64,000 nucleotides of DNA from Poriferisodalis sp965215815 (GCF_965215815.1 NZ_CBDCEO010000013.1:496001-560000); one strand, 5' to 3'; counted from the stretch's first letter, positions 7,468 through 14,585 are shown. Notes: a model not told the origin generated them from the sequence alone. A program made the numbers and translations.

Positions 7468-7893
7468 TTACGCCGAGACGACGGCAAGTCCTTCTCGCTC
7501 GGCTGCTTCGGCGAGACGTCGGTCCAGACTCACGAACTGCAAAGGGGCACCGAGCTGTTCTTGAACATGCAATGCCGCGCCGAGCTGGGCGGCTTCGGCC
7601 GCCCGAAGCGGATGCCGTGCCAGCACCGACATCGAACGCGACCGCACGGCCAGCATCTCGACCACTTCGTGCCATGTCGCGCTGAATCCGTCCAGGCGAC
7701 TCATGATGCTGCGGCGCTGCTCCCGTGACAGATCGCCATCGCGCGTACGCCGCTCGACGGCGCCGGTGATCTCTACTCGCGTCCATGCCCAGGTAGCGAT
7801 GACGCCGTCCTCACGCAGCCACGACCGCGCTGCGTCAGTTGTCGGTTCGGCAACGACGAGCGGTACGAGCGCCGAGGTATCCCAGTACCTCAC
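7468..7893 (-). CDS. vapC: VapC-family PIN-domain toxin
   Basis: A 141-residue toxin. Start MRYWDTSALVPLVVAE carries the first Asp; WTRVEITGAVERR carries the Glu; LGAALHVQEQLGAPLQFVSLDRRL corresponds to the conserved C-terminal acidic region, with Asp in SLDRRL. It follows the Phd-like antitoxin with a 4-bp overlap. PIN toxins of this class (TSALVPL start) usually pair with Phd/YefM antitoxins, as here. Confidence 0.88.
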   Translation of the reverse strand: MRYWDTSALVPLVVAEPTTDAARSWLREDGVIATWAWTRVEITGAVERRTRDGDLSREQRRSIMSRLDGFSATWHEVVEMLAVRSRSMSVLARHPLRAAEAAQLGAALHVQEQLGAPLQFVSLDRRLAEAAEREGLAVVSA

Positions 7894-8174
7894 GCACGAT
7901 CCTCTCTCTCCTCGGCCAACGCGTCCGTGAGGCTGGTGGGGATCTGCAAGGGAGGCTCGTCGAGCACGGCCGCGGCATCTCCCTGCCCCGCTCGAAGCAC
8001 ACCCAACTTGATCAATCGGCTGAGATGCTCGTCCTCGGGCTCCGCGGGCGGAACAAGCCTCGCAACCGGCGTGCCGCGATCGGTCACCTGTAGCTCACCG
8101 CCTCGCCGCACCTCGCGCAGGTAGCGGGACAGATTCGCCTTCAGCTCGGAAACAGACACGGTACCGGAACTCAT
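7890..8174 (-). CDS. Phd/YefM-family antitoxin
   Basis: A 94-residue protein. VSVSELKANLSRYLREVRRGGELQVTDRGTPVARLVP is the complete Phd/YefM DNA-binding fold; the Pro/Asp/Glu-rich C-terminus would bind the toxin. The ATG abuts a perfect 15-bp palindrome (8176-8190), the expected autorepression site. First gene of the operon with the PIN toxin. Confidence 0.9.
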   Translation of the reverse strand: MSSGTVSVSELKANLSRYLREVRRGGELQVTDRGTPVARLVPPAEPEDEHLSRLIKLGVLRAGQGDAAAVLDEPPLQIPTSLTDALAEEREDRA

Positions 8175-8175
8175 A

Positions 8176-8190
8176 TGACTAAGTTAGTCA
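8176..8190. promoter_or_regulatory. Perfect palindromic operator of the Phd/PIN module
   Basis: TGACTAA-G-TTAGTCA, one base upstream of the antitoxin ATG on the minus strand. Arms of 7 bp around a single central base suit Phd dimers. Its position at the start codon implies a very short or absent 5' leader. Confidence 0.6.
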
Positions 8191-8288
8191 GAATCAAATG
8201 ACCTGATAGGCCGCGCAATCCTCATGCGGCTGCAACGGTCTCGCCAGCGCGACTGGGAGGGGTGCGCGCAAGAGGTTCGGTTCATATC

Positions 8289-8322
8289 GAACCATTAGCG
8301 GTTACTATTGGACCAATGGTTC
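8289..8322 (+). promoter_or_regulatory. Promoter with 8-bp inverted repeat reaching into the start codon
   Basis: GAACCATT (8289-8296) and AATGGTTC (8315-8322) are exact reverse complements. They bracket a -10-like TACTAT (8303-8308) placed 7 nt before ATG 8316, and the right arm contains the ATG itself. Binding here would block both transcription and start-site access. An extra GGTTC/GAACC pair (8279-8283 and 8289-8293) overlaps the left arm. Confidence 0.5.
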
Positions 8323-8477
8323 ACCTTGAGCTTGAACGGGTGGAGGCCCTTGAACTGCTGGGCATGGTCTTGGCTCATCTGAACAACGCTGAGGCAGCGG
8401 GTGATCTGTCGCCGCGCCTTGCGACCCTGTTGGCAATCCGTGACAAGTTGGCCGTCGGCCTTCGGGAGCAAACATGA
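8316..8477 (+). CDS. Small hypothetical protein, first gene of a two-gene unit
   Basis: A 53-residue, Leu/Glu-rich, probably all-helical protein (MVHLELERVEALELLGMVLA ...). No family recognised. ATG 8316 is chosen over an earlier in-frame ATG at 8262 because the -10 box and inverted repeat lie between them. The stop overlaps the next start by 4 bp (ATGA), so the two are cotranscribed and coupled. Size, coupling, promoter architecture and location in a TA island make a TA-like pair plausible, but that is inference. Confidence 0.6.
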   Translation: MVHLELERVEALELLGMVLAHLNNAEAAGDLSPRLATLLAIRDKLAVGLREQT

Positions 8478-8734
8478 GCTACCGCGATGCAGAGGTGTTC
8501 GCAGCCGAAACTGCCGTGGACAAGTACCGAAGCGGTCTTGAAGGCGAGATCGGTGCGGCGCTGGCCGTGGTCGGTCTCAGCGCCGAGCGAGCACTCAAGG
8601 AGGCTGCGATCCGAGACGACATGATTCGAGTCGCCCATCGAGTCGGCGCTTCGTTCCGCCAACTCGCCGAAGTCTCTGGACTGGGTCGCAAGACCGTGAC
8701 CGCAATCGTCGAGGTGGAGCCGAATCCGAACTGA
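8474..8734 (+). CDS. Small hypothetical protein with C-terminal HTH-like segment
   Basis: An 86-residue protein. The N-terminal two-thirds is helical (YRDAEVFAAETAVDKYRSGL ...). The C-terminal segment ASFRQLAEVSGLGRKTVTAIVE has helix-turn-helix spacing. It could be the DNA-binding regulator of the pair through the inverted repeat at 8289-8322. Family not recognised. Confidence 0.62.
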   Translation: MSYRDAEVFAAETAVDKYRSGLEGEIGAALAVVGLSAERALKEAAIRDDMIRVAHRVGASFRQLAEVSGLGRKTVTAIVEVEPNPN

Positions 8735-8779
8735 GCGGCACGCTATGCAACGCCGGGACGGGCCCAGCGAAACCGCCGC

Positions 8780-9250
8780 TCACTCGCCGCGTTCGGCTGA
8801 CTCGCGACTCCAGGCAGGGACCACTGGGTCGAGGGTGTGATAGTCGGCGGCATCGTCGACGAAGATGGCCCGCTCGGTGTGCAGGCCTGAGGGAAGGTCG
8901 AGCGTGCCCGCGCAGATGGCGATGTCGTCGACCTGATCGGGCGAGCCTTCCATCACCTTCCAGAAGAGCGAACCGCCGCACTCCCGGCAGAACCCGTAGG
9001 CCACGTTGGGGTCGTCGGCCGGGTGGTGCCAAACCAGGGTGGTGTCAGACAAGAGCCGAAGATCAGAGCGCCTGCATCCCGTCGCGGCCATGTGGTGACC
9101 GGTCCAGCGTCGGCAGCGCCAGCAGTGACAGTTCCACACGGGCCGGATGGGGCCGTGCACCTCGTAGCTCACGCCGCCGCACAGGCAGTGGCCCGACGGC
9201 GGCCGATTGGACGGAGACCGATTGGACGGAGAATGGGTCGTCTCGTTCAT
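8780..9250 (-). CDS. GFA-family (CENP-V/GFA fold) zinc protein
   Basis: A 156-residue protein of the glutathione-dependent formaldehyde-activating-enzyme-like family. Zinc-ligand sets are intact: CLCGGVSYEV (C-x-C), NCHCWRCRRWTG (C-x-C-x2-C) and GFCRECGGSLFW (C-x2-C). The family fold binds two zincs; true glutathione/formaldehyde activity is proven for few members, and most are of unknown function. The N-terminus has a short Ser/Pro/Asn/Arg tandem repeat (SPSNR-SPSNR). A fragment of this gene is duplicated at 7367-7426. Confidence 0.88.
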   Translation of the reverse strand: MNETTHSPSNRSPSNRPPSGHCLCGGVSYEVHGPIRPVWNCHCWRCRRWTGHHMAATGCRRSDLRLLSDTTLVWHHPADDPNVAYGFCRECGGSLFWKVMEGSPDQVDDIAICAGTLDLPSGLHTERAIFVDDAADYHTLDPVVPAWSRESAERGE

Positions 9251-9465
9251 GGCAGTCCCTCCGTGGTCGTGTTCCGGTACCGGTAAGGCCGCGATTGTTG
9301 CATCGCCGGGAACTGGAAGGCGCGCCCCGCGCTAGTTCTGTGACCACAAACGTTCGCGCTGCCGCCCGGTGTGAGGCTGGCAGATGCGCCGCCGGGTGTG
9401 ACGATGTGGTTGGCGTCGGTGGGGGTCGTGGTGGGTGTGTCGCCAGCCGCAACACAGGAGTGGGG

Positions 9466-11142
9466 TCACGGTGGTGCTGTGGGTGTTGTGTTGTTGGTCT
9501 GGCCGGTGGTGTTCGTGCGGGGTGTTGTGGTCCAGCGACGGGGGGCGAGTCGGCGCTCGAGGCGTTGGTTGTTGTTGTGGAGCTTGTTGTGGCAGTCGTT
9601 GCAGAGGGCTGCGAGATTCGGGATGTCGGTGGTGCCGTTGTCGGCTTTCCATTCGTTGATGTGGTGGTCGTCGCAGCGGTGCATGGGGGCGCGGCACAGC
9701 ACGCAGCCGCGGTCGCGTATCGCGACCGCGAGATGTTGGGCGATGCTGGCGTGTCGACGGCTGCGTCCGAGCCACAGGACTTCTCCGTTGGCGTCGAACA
9801 GTGCGCCGTGGATGCGGGTGTCGGGTGAGAGGTTGTCCAGGATCGCGGGCGGGACGGGTCCGGCGCCGAGGAGTTCGCACGTTCCGTCGGGGTTGGTGCC
9901 GTCGATGACGCCGATCTCGGCGATGACGATGAGCTGGTTGGGTGCTTGCGCGGGCCGCCACCGATCGATCGAGCGGCCCGCCGGGCTGTCGAAGACGCCA
10001 TCGCCGCCGGCGTCGTTGCCGTGGCCCCGGTCGGTGTCTCTGCGTCCGTCGTGGTCGGCATCGTTGCGGTGGCCCCGGCCGGTGTCGCTGCGGTGGCCCC
10101 GGCCGGTGTCGCTGCGGTGGCCCCGGTCGGTGTCGCTGGGTCTGGGGTGTTCGCCGTTGGTTTGTGGGCGGCGGGCGGTGTTGGGGGTGTGTGCGGCGGG
10201 GTGGTCGATGGTGGCCAGGGCGTTGCGGTCGGTGACCATCTCGAACAGGCTGTCGGCGAGGCGTTGGCGGTTGTCGCGGATCTGGCCCGGGGTGCCGTCG
10301 CGTCCGCCGTCGAGACGCCACAGGGCGTCGTTGTAGTTCTCGAGCGCCTGGCGCATCAGTGCGAAGCTGACCGGGTCGAACTCGGCGTGCAGCACACCCA
10401 TCCCAGTCGACTCATCGACGAACAACGACGCGCAACGCTCACGGCGCTGACGGCCCAGCTCACACTCAGCAGCCTCGGGATCGTGACGGGCCACAAACGC
10501 TTTGGCCTGTTCGCGCAGCTTCTCAGGCGACACGACCGCCGCGGCTTCGAGCAGCTCTGCAGCGGTGTCGACCGCGTCGGGGTTGGTGCGCCGCGCAGCG
10601 TCGGCGAGCACCGCAGCGTGCTCGGCGTTCAGCTCGCCCGCCGCGAGGCCGCGAGCCACGTTCGGCATCTGCGCGACCTGCTCGCTGGACTCGACGGTGC
10701 GCTTGGCGTTGCGCTTGCTCAGCCGCGCTCGGCCCACCAGCGCGCTGCGGCCCGACCCCACACGGGCGGCTTCGAGCGCAGCAGTCGCTGAGAGCACCAC
10801 CGCGTCCGCGGCTGAACGCAGCCGAGACGCAACGTCGACGACATCGCCAAGCAAGTCGCAGCCCGCATCGTCCAACGGCACCCGCGACGCCCGCGCGACA
10901 ACGTCACGCGCCCCGCACAACACCGACAACACACCCTCAACCGGCAACACCGGCTCAGCGGACTCGGCTCGAAGCGATGCGGGCTCGACCGGCGACACCG
11001 GCTCAGCGGGCTCGGCTCGAAGCGATACGGGCTCGACCGGCGACGACAGCACGGGCGGAGCGGTCACGGCCGCGTCGCTCGCCGGCATCGAGCCAGTCGG
11101 CATAGCCGCCGCCGAGACACTGCGAACGTCTGAGCGCTTCAT
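9466..11142 (-). CDS. DUF222 / HNH endonuclease-signature protein (13E12-like)
   Basis: A 558-residue protein with an N-terminal Pro/Glu/Ser repeat region (about 1-75), the DUF222 helical domain (about 80-290), a Gly/His/Arg/Asp low-complexity insert encoded by 24-bp tandem repeats, and a C-terminal HNH nuclease core: RGCVLCRAPMHRCDDHHI ... LCNDCHNKLH. This architecture is the actinobacterial 13E12 family, often multicopy and linked to mobile or variable loci. ATG 11142 is chosen because a -10-like TACAGT (11150-11155 on the minus strand) ends 7 nt upstream; a longer in-frame reading to 11271 has no support. Role unproven. Confidence 0.85.
   Translation of the reverse strand: MKRSDVRSVSAAAMPTGSMPASDAAVTAPPVLSSPVEPVSLRAEPAEPVSPVEPASLRAESAEPVLPVEGVLSVLCGARDVVARASRVPLDDAGCDLLGDVVDVASRLRSAADAVVLSATAALEAARVGSGRSALVGRARLSKRNAKRTVESSEQVAQMPNVARGLAAGELNAEHAAVLADAARRTNPDAVDTAAELLEAAAVVSPEKLREQAKAFVARHDPEAAECELGRQRRERCASLFVDESTGMGVLHAEFDPVSFALMRQALENYNDALWRLDGGRDGTPGQIRDNRQRLADSLFEMVTDRNALATIDHPAAHTPNTARRPQTNGEHPRPSDTDRGHRSDTGRGHRSDTGRGHRNDADHDGRRDTDRGHGNDAGGDGVFDSPAGRSIDRWRPAQAPNQLIVIAEIGVIDGTNPDGTCELLGAGPVPPAILDNLSPDTRIHGALFDANGEVLWLGRSRRHASIAQHLAVAIRDRGCVLCRAPMHRCDDHHINEWKADNGTTDIPNLAALCNDCHNKLHNNNQRLERRLAPRRWTTTPRTNTTGQTNNTTPTAPP
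10071..10142 (-). repeat. Three 24-bp tandem repeats inside the DUF222-HNH gene
   Basis: Near-identical units at 10071-10094, 10095-10118 and 10119-10142, encoding on the minus strand the 8-residue unit GHRSDTGR or variants. Degenerate related units continue to about 10020. In-frame, so a length-variable linker between DUF222 and HNH. Confidence 0.85.
10948..11043 (-). repeat. Two 48-bp tandem repeats near the DUF222-HNH N-terminus
   Basis: 10948-10995 and 10996-11043 differ at a few positions and encode two Pro/Glu/Ala/Ser-rich 16-residue units of the SLRAEPAEPVSPVEP type. In-frame expansion within a disordered N-terminal tail. Confidence 0.8.
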
Positions 11143-11617
11143 GACAATGACTGTAAATGGGGGGTGTAACACGAAAGCCCTCGAACCTCTCTGCAACTGC
11201 ATCACCGCACCCAAGCCGACGCCGGCAAGACCCCGACACACCTCACACACCACACACCGCACACACCTCACTCGTCATGGCCGCGTGCCCCCGCCCAATG
11301 GCCGAAACCGCACGAGCAGGTCGTGCCGCGCCGGCAATCGTGCTGTGCGCACGCACGTACCCTCGCTCCCAACCGATGCAGCCTGCATGGACTGGTAAGG
11401 ACTGCGAACCGCCAGCACCCGGCTCACCGACGACAGCGCAAACGCTTACGCGCCCCTCGCTAGTCGTGACAACCGGGGACGTTGTCGATGGGTTGGCGGT
11501 GATGTTGGGTCCGTTCATATCGCCGAGGCCAACGTCGGCCGCTCCTGGCACCAAGTCGCCGACGCCGAAGGCGTCACGCTGCGTGTCGAACCATGCGACC
11601 GGTCTTGAGGCAAACGA
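11143..11617. other. 475-bp stretch without a convincing gene
   Basis: Between the DUF222-HNH start and the 3' end of the next PIN toxin. It has open frames but none with family-like sequence, a ribosome site or a good promoter. It probably contains the DUF222-HNH promoter at its left end. A short HTH-like peptide (around 11519-11608) may be a gene remnant. Confidence 0.5.
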
Positions 11618-12004
11618 TCAGATGACCTGGATTGGCCCCGGATAGCGACCGATGACGCTGTCGGCAGAGAGCAGTGTCAGCCCTTCGGCGTGGGCCTGTG
11701 CGATCAGGAGTCGATCGAACGGGTCGCGGTGAATGTCAGGCAACACGTCGACCGCGGCGGCGTGCGCCCCGGTCACCGGGAGCTCGACGTAACCGTGCTC
11801 AAGCAAGCCTCGCCGAAGTACACGGGGATCGACGCTGAAATCTGCACGGCCGAGACCGTTCTTGATTGCGATTTCCCAGATCGACGCGGCGCTGAACGTC
11901 ACAGCGACAGCGGGATCTTCAAGCATCTCCTGCGTGCTCCGCGCGAGGCGTTCGGGTTCCCCGGCCGCCCAGAGCAGCACGTGGGTGTCCAAGAGAAGGC
12001 TCAC
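11618..12004 (-). CDS. vapC: VapC-family PIN toxin (Sll0205-like)
   Basis: A 128-residue toxin with the hallmark LLLDTHVLLWAAGEPERL start, SAASIWEIAIKNGLGR (Glu) and HRDPFDRLLIAQAHAEGLTLLSAD carrying the remaining acidic residues. All four catalytic positions look intact. It overlaps its antitoxin by 4 bp. Of the PIN toxins here it is the most canonical. Confidence 0.92.
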   Translation of the reverse strand: MSLLLDTHVLLWAAGEPERLARSTQEMLEDPAVAVTFSAASIWEIAIKNGLGRADFSVDPRVLRRGLLEHGYVELPVTGAHAAAVDVLPDIHRDPFDRLLIAQAHAEGLTLLSADSVIGRYPGPIQVI

Positions 12005-12276
12005 TCGGGACCTTCGAACAAGTCGGAGATGTCTTGATCGCCCATGCGGTCGAAGTCCTCTGGGACGGCGATGCCCGATAGGAAGCCGGTGCGGCGCGCG
12101 GCAGCCGGGTCGGGTGCAGTGACCGACATCACCTTGACGAGCGGCTTGCCTGCGCGAGCGATCACGAACGGCTCGCCCTCACTCGCTGCCTGAACCAGTC
12201 GCGAGAGATGCGTCTTGGCCTCATGCATGTTGACAACTCGCACGTCCAACTCCGTGTTCAAACTTAGTTCAGTCAC
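12001..12276 (-). CDS. Phd-family antitoxin
   Basis: A 91-residue protein. VVNMHEAKTHLSRLVQAASEGEPFVIARAGKPLVKV is the canonical Phd/PrlF-partner N-terminus found with Sll0205-type PIN toxins; the acidic C-terminus (FDRMGDQDISDLFEGPE) binds toxin. The GTG at 12276 lies within AACTAG/AACTAAG repeats that look like operator half-sites. A shorter start at the internal ATG (VVN-M) is possible. Confidence 0.88.
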   Translation of the reverse strand: MTELSLNTELDVRVVNMHEAKTHLSRLVQAASEGEPFVIARAGKPLVKVMSVTAPDPAAARRTGFLSGIAVPEDFDRMGDQDISDLFEGPE

Positions 12277-12353
12277 CTTAGTCTAGTTCTCTTCCGCCCA
12301 AGCTGCGGCCTCACTGGCTGGGCGGCCCAATCAGACTCGGAGTCAGAGGGGCG

Positions 12354-13271
12354 CTAGCTGTCTTCGATCTCGATGAGGATGCGGCAGTGGTCGCTGGGTC
12401 CCCACTCGTCAGGCGAGTTCAGGGCGCGGACCGTGATCTGCTCGTGAAAACCCCGCGAAGCGAAGACGTAATCGAGCTGGTTCAGGGCCGTCTCCGGCTT
12501 CTTCGAATTGGAACGAAACGTCGGAACATTGCGTGTGTCAGACGGAAGACCCGGTGGTGTCGGGTCGGCCTGAAGACCGCCATCAGGAGCACGCGGACCC
12601 AGGAATTCCAAACCCAGCGCGTCCATGCGCGCGAACACGGTCCGATCACGGGCGGGCAGTACCAGTCGGTTGTCATCTGTGGCACCAAGGAACGTGTTGA
12701 GGTCGCCCGCCGCGAGTATGCGGTGCGTCGAGGGATTGGTACTGCCGATGAATGCCGACAGGTCGGAGATGATCCGATGCGCAGAGCCGTCTGAGTAGCC
12801 CACACCCCACTTGCTATGCGTTGATGGGTGAGGCGAAATCCAGCGGGCATACATGGAGATCACCACGAACGGCAGCCCACTGCGCGGCCTCACTCGAGCT
12901 GCTGCGACGGTGCCGATACCGCTGACAGCGATCTCGTCGTCGAGTACCCAGCCGATAGGGCTGACCTGCCGGAACCAGTCGATGTCAACACGGTTGGACA
13001 GCTTGATCACCTTCGACCATCGGTCATACAAGTTGTCGAAGCGCTGCTGCGTCCGGCGATCGTGCCAGCGCGAATTCCAGATGTGCGCGTCCCAATGCTC
13101 ATCGGGCCCGGCGTCGATCTTGCGACCAGGACCGACGTCGTCTCTGTCAGCGACGTTCTCGGGCACATCACCCGCTTCTTGGAGCAACGCGACATCCGCA
13201 CCCATGTCGACCAGCTCGCGCCACGGAGCGTGCCGCTTCGCAATGTTCCAATTCACAACCCTTGTCACCAT
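12354..13271 (-). CDS. Endonuclease/exonuclease/phosphatase-family protein
   Basis: A 305-residue DNase I/EEP-fold hydrolase. Strand-1 motif VVNWNIAKR, the metal-binding Glu in VALLQEAG, the catalytic AAGDLNTFLGA (GDLN) and the C-terminal WGPSDHCRI (SDH) are all in order, so the active site is complete. Substrates of the fold include DNA, phosphoinositides and nucleotidyl groups; none can be assigned. ATG 13271 is chosen because the fold begins directly after it (MVTRVVNWN); upstream in-frame sequence is unrelated and would overlap the opposite-strand gene. Confidence 0.85.
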   Translation of the reverse strand: MVTRVVNWNIAKRHAPWRELVDMGADVALLQEAGDVPENVADRDDVGPGRKIDAGPDEHWDAHIWNSRWHDRRTQQRFDNLYDRWSKVIKLSNRVDIDWFRQVSPIGWVLDDEIAVSGIGTVAAARVRPRSGLPFVVISMYARWISPHPSTHSKWGVGYSDGSAHRIISDLSAFIGSTNPSTHRILAAGDLNTFLGATDDNRLVLPARDRTVFARMDALGLEFLGPRAPDGGLQADPTPPGLPSDTRNVPTFRSNSKKPETALNQLDYVFASRGFHEQITVRALNSPDEWGPSDHCRILIEIEDS

Positions 13272-13492
13272 GCTCGGCGACCGTACTGGCGGGCTGTGAC
13301 AACTTCCCAACAGTGGTTCCGAACGTTCGACGGCCAGCTGCGAGGCCGCGTACCGCTGCATCGGCCAGCGGACCTCACAGGGCGAAGTGGTCGGAACTCG
13401 GAGTCCTGCGGCTGAGGCTTCGCGGAACCGATGCTGAACGACATCGTCTGTCGAAACGACGCTGCCCTGTGCCAAGGCCCGACACAAAACCG

Positions 13493-13522
13493 TTGGCTCG
13501 CGACCCAAGTGGCGCTTACGCT
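13493..13522 (+). promoter_or_regulatory. Leaderless promoter of the 13530 gene
   Basis: TTGGCT (13493-13498), 18-bp spacer, TACGCT (13517-13522), then 7 nt to ATG 13530. The spacing matches the other leaderless-type promoters in this island. Confidence 0.4.
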
Positions 13523-13529
13523 GGCCGAC

Positions 13530-13844
13530 ATGGACGCGGGCGTCGAATTCGGGCACCCGGCAGCCGTGCTTGATGCGCTCCGCAAGGCGGATCGATGTGA
13601 CGCTCCGTTGCCGGAGTCATGCCGGGAACTGATGCGCGCTGCCCGATTGTCCGGCGCGTCCTGGAACCTGATCGGCGACGCCGTCGGCCTGACGGGAGCG
13701 CAAGCTCGCAATCGTTTCGTCCGGTCATCTCCCGCTGCATCCGTCTCGCCTGCAAGTGCGGCAGGCAGTCTCGGCGACGAAGAGGTGATGGCACTCGCGG
13801 TGTCCGAGTCGAAGGCGGTCCGACGCCAGCGTGCCAATCGCTAA
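13530..13844 (+). CDS. Small HTH-like hypothetical protein
   Basis: A 104-residue protein. MDAGVEFGHPAAVLDALRKADR is followed by an HTH-like core, AARLSGASWNLIGDAVGLTG-AQARNRF, of the type seen in many short actinobacterial DNA-binding proteins (ASWxxIGxAxGxTxxxAxxRF). The start follows the promoter spacing; a longer reading to 13431 is possible. It precedes a truncated PIN gene by 15 bp and may have been that toxin's antitoxin or regulator (inference). Confidence 0.65.
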   Translation: MDAGVEFGHPAAVLDALRKADRCDAPLPESCRELMRAARLSGASWNLIGDAVGLTGAQARNRFVRSSPAASVSPASAAGSLGDEEVMALAVSESKAVRRQRANR

Positions 13845-13859
13845 GTCGATCGCCGGACA

Positions 13860-13983
13860 ATGCGAGCGGTGCTGGACGCCAATGTGCTCATTTCGGCGGC
13901 CATCGGATTCGGGCCCCCTCGGCGCGTGCTTCATCTGTGGCGAACATCTCGCTCGTTCGAGTTGATTGCGTGCCCGCGACGCC
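13860..13983 (+). pseudogene. Truncated PIN-domain toxin gene
   Basis: The first about 40 codons are a clear PIN start (MRAVLDANVLISAAIG ... GPPRRVLHLWR ... FELIACP), after which homology stops abruptly and the frame reads the antisense of the neighbouring HigA-like gene. The two-thirds carrying the other catalytic acids are missing, so it cannot be an active RNase. Confidence 0.8.
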
Positions 13984-13984
13984 G

Positions 13985-14245
13985 CTACCTGCGGTACGAA
14001 GCCTCAAGCCGGCTCCAGAGGCTGGCAGGCACGCCAGTCACCCGTTCAAGGCTGAGCGCCGTCTCGTCGGTGATCGGCTCAATACCCGCAGCGAGCTCGT
14101 CGATGTGCTTGGTCGACAACTCAGTGCGAGCCGCAAGCTCGGCTTGGGTCATGTCGTGTTCGTCAAGCCACTCTCTCAAGGTCTCGCCAGGCGAGTAGAC
14201 GACATCGGGTTCGTAGGCGTAGTGCGTATCGGCTCTTGTGCCCAT
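13985..14245 (-). pseudogene. HigA/XRE-type HTH antitoxin, 3'-truncated
   Basis: 86 codons. PGETLREWLDEHDMTQAELAARTELSTKHIDELAAG, then ITDETALSLERVTGVPASLWSRLEASYR, is the HigA/ImmA-Xre N-terminal HTH unit. In long family members the protein continues for hundreds of residues after LExxYR; here a stop follows immediately at the junction with the truncated PIN gene. It may still fold and bind DNA, since the HTH is complete, so it could be a short functional protein. ATG 14245 has AGAGGA upstream; GTG 14290 would add 15 residues. Confidence 0.7.
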
Positions 14246-14293
14246 GCGGTCCTCTTCCCATGTGTCGTCGAGCAACGCCTCTGATGTCACTCG

Positions 14294-14551
14294 TCACAAA
14301 CCAAGTGCAGCCATGAAGACCTCGGCCTCTGCTGCGGTAATGTCGTCGTCCCGCAATACCTCGACGCTGTAGATCGGGTCTACGCCCTGTGCCTCAGCTA
14401 GCTCAGCGACCGACTTCGTGTCCCAGAAGTCGCCGACGGACAAACTGAGCTCAAGCTGATCCGCTCGCAAGATCGCGATGAGGTCGACCGCGTCCGCCTG
14501 ACCGAGGCTTGCTTGCTCCCCCGCGAGACGAAGGACCAATCGGGTTCCCAC
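14294..14551 (-). CDS. Small hypothetical protein upstream of the HigA-like gene
   Basis: An 85-residue protein: an N-terminal part with alternating hydrophobic pattern (MGTRLVLRLAGEQASL), then LGQADAVDLIAILRADQLELSLSVGDFW and an acidic C-terminus (SVEVLRDDDITAAEAEVF). Family not recognised. GTG 14551 is chosen because GACAAT (14558-14563) with TTGCGC (14580-14585) gives a promoter ending 6 nt upstream. It ends 48 nt before ATG 14245 (3 nt before GTG 14290), so the two form one operon; an antitoxin-like partner is possible. Confidence 0.6.
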   Translation of the reverse strand: MGTRLVLRLAGEQASLGQADAVDLIAILRADQLELSLSVGDFWDTKSVAELAEAQGVDPIYSVEVLRDDDITAAEAEVFMAALGL

Positions 14552-14557
14552 GTGCTC

Positions 14558-14585
14558 ATTGTCGCATGCGGCAGTCACAGCGCAA
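14558..14585 (-). promoter_or_regulatory. Promoter of the 14551-13985 operon
   Basis: Minus strand: TTGCGC (14585-14580), 16-bp spacer, GACAAT (14563-14558), 6 nt, GTG 14551. The best -35/-10 pair in the island, and again leaves no leader. Confidence 0.5.

Noticed and set aside
10020..10142. Regular 24-bp repeats that could look like a CRISPR or satellite array
   Set aside because: The units are head-to-tail without unique spacers and are in frame within the DUF222-HNH gene.
9371..10336. Large open frames antisense to the DUF222-HNH gene
   Set aside because: Shadow frames caused by high GC; sequences are repetitive Arg/Pro/Ser runs with no homology.
11519..11608. Peptide with an HTH-like sequence (RSWHQVADAEGVT)
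   Set aside because: Too short and without an upstream start in frame; could be a gene remnant but cannot be supported.
11157..11645. Long open frame on the plus strand in the gene-poor stretch
   Set aside because: No family-like sequence, biased composition typical of GC-rich non-coding frames, and no ribosome site.
13271..13556. N-terminal extension of the endonuclease/exonuclease/phosphatase protein
   Set aside because: The added sequence is antisense to the HTH-like gene and has no family match; the fold starts at 13271.
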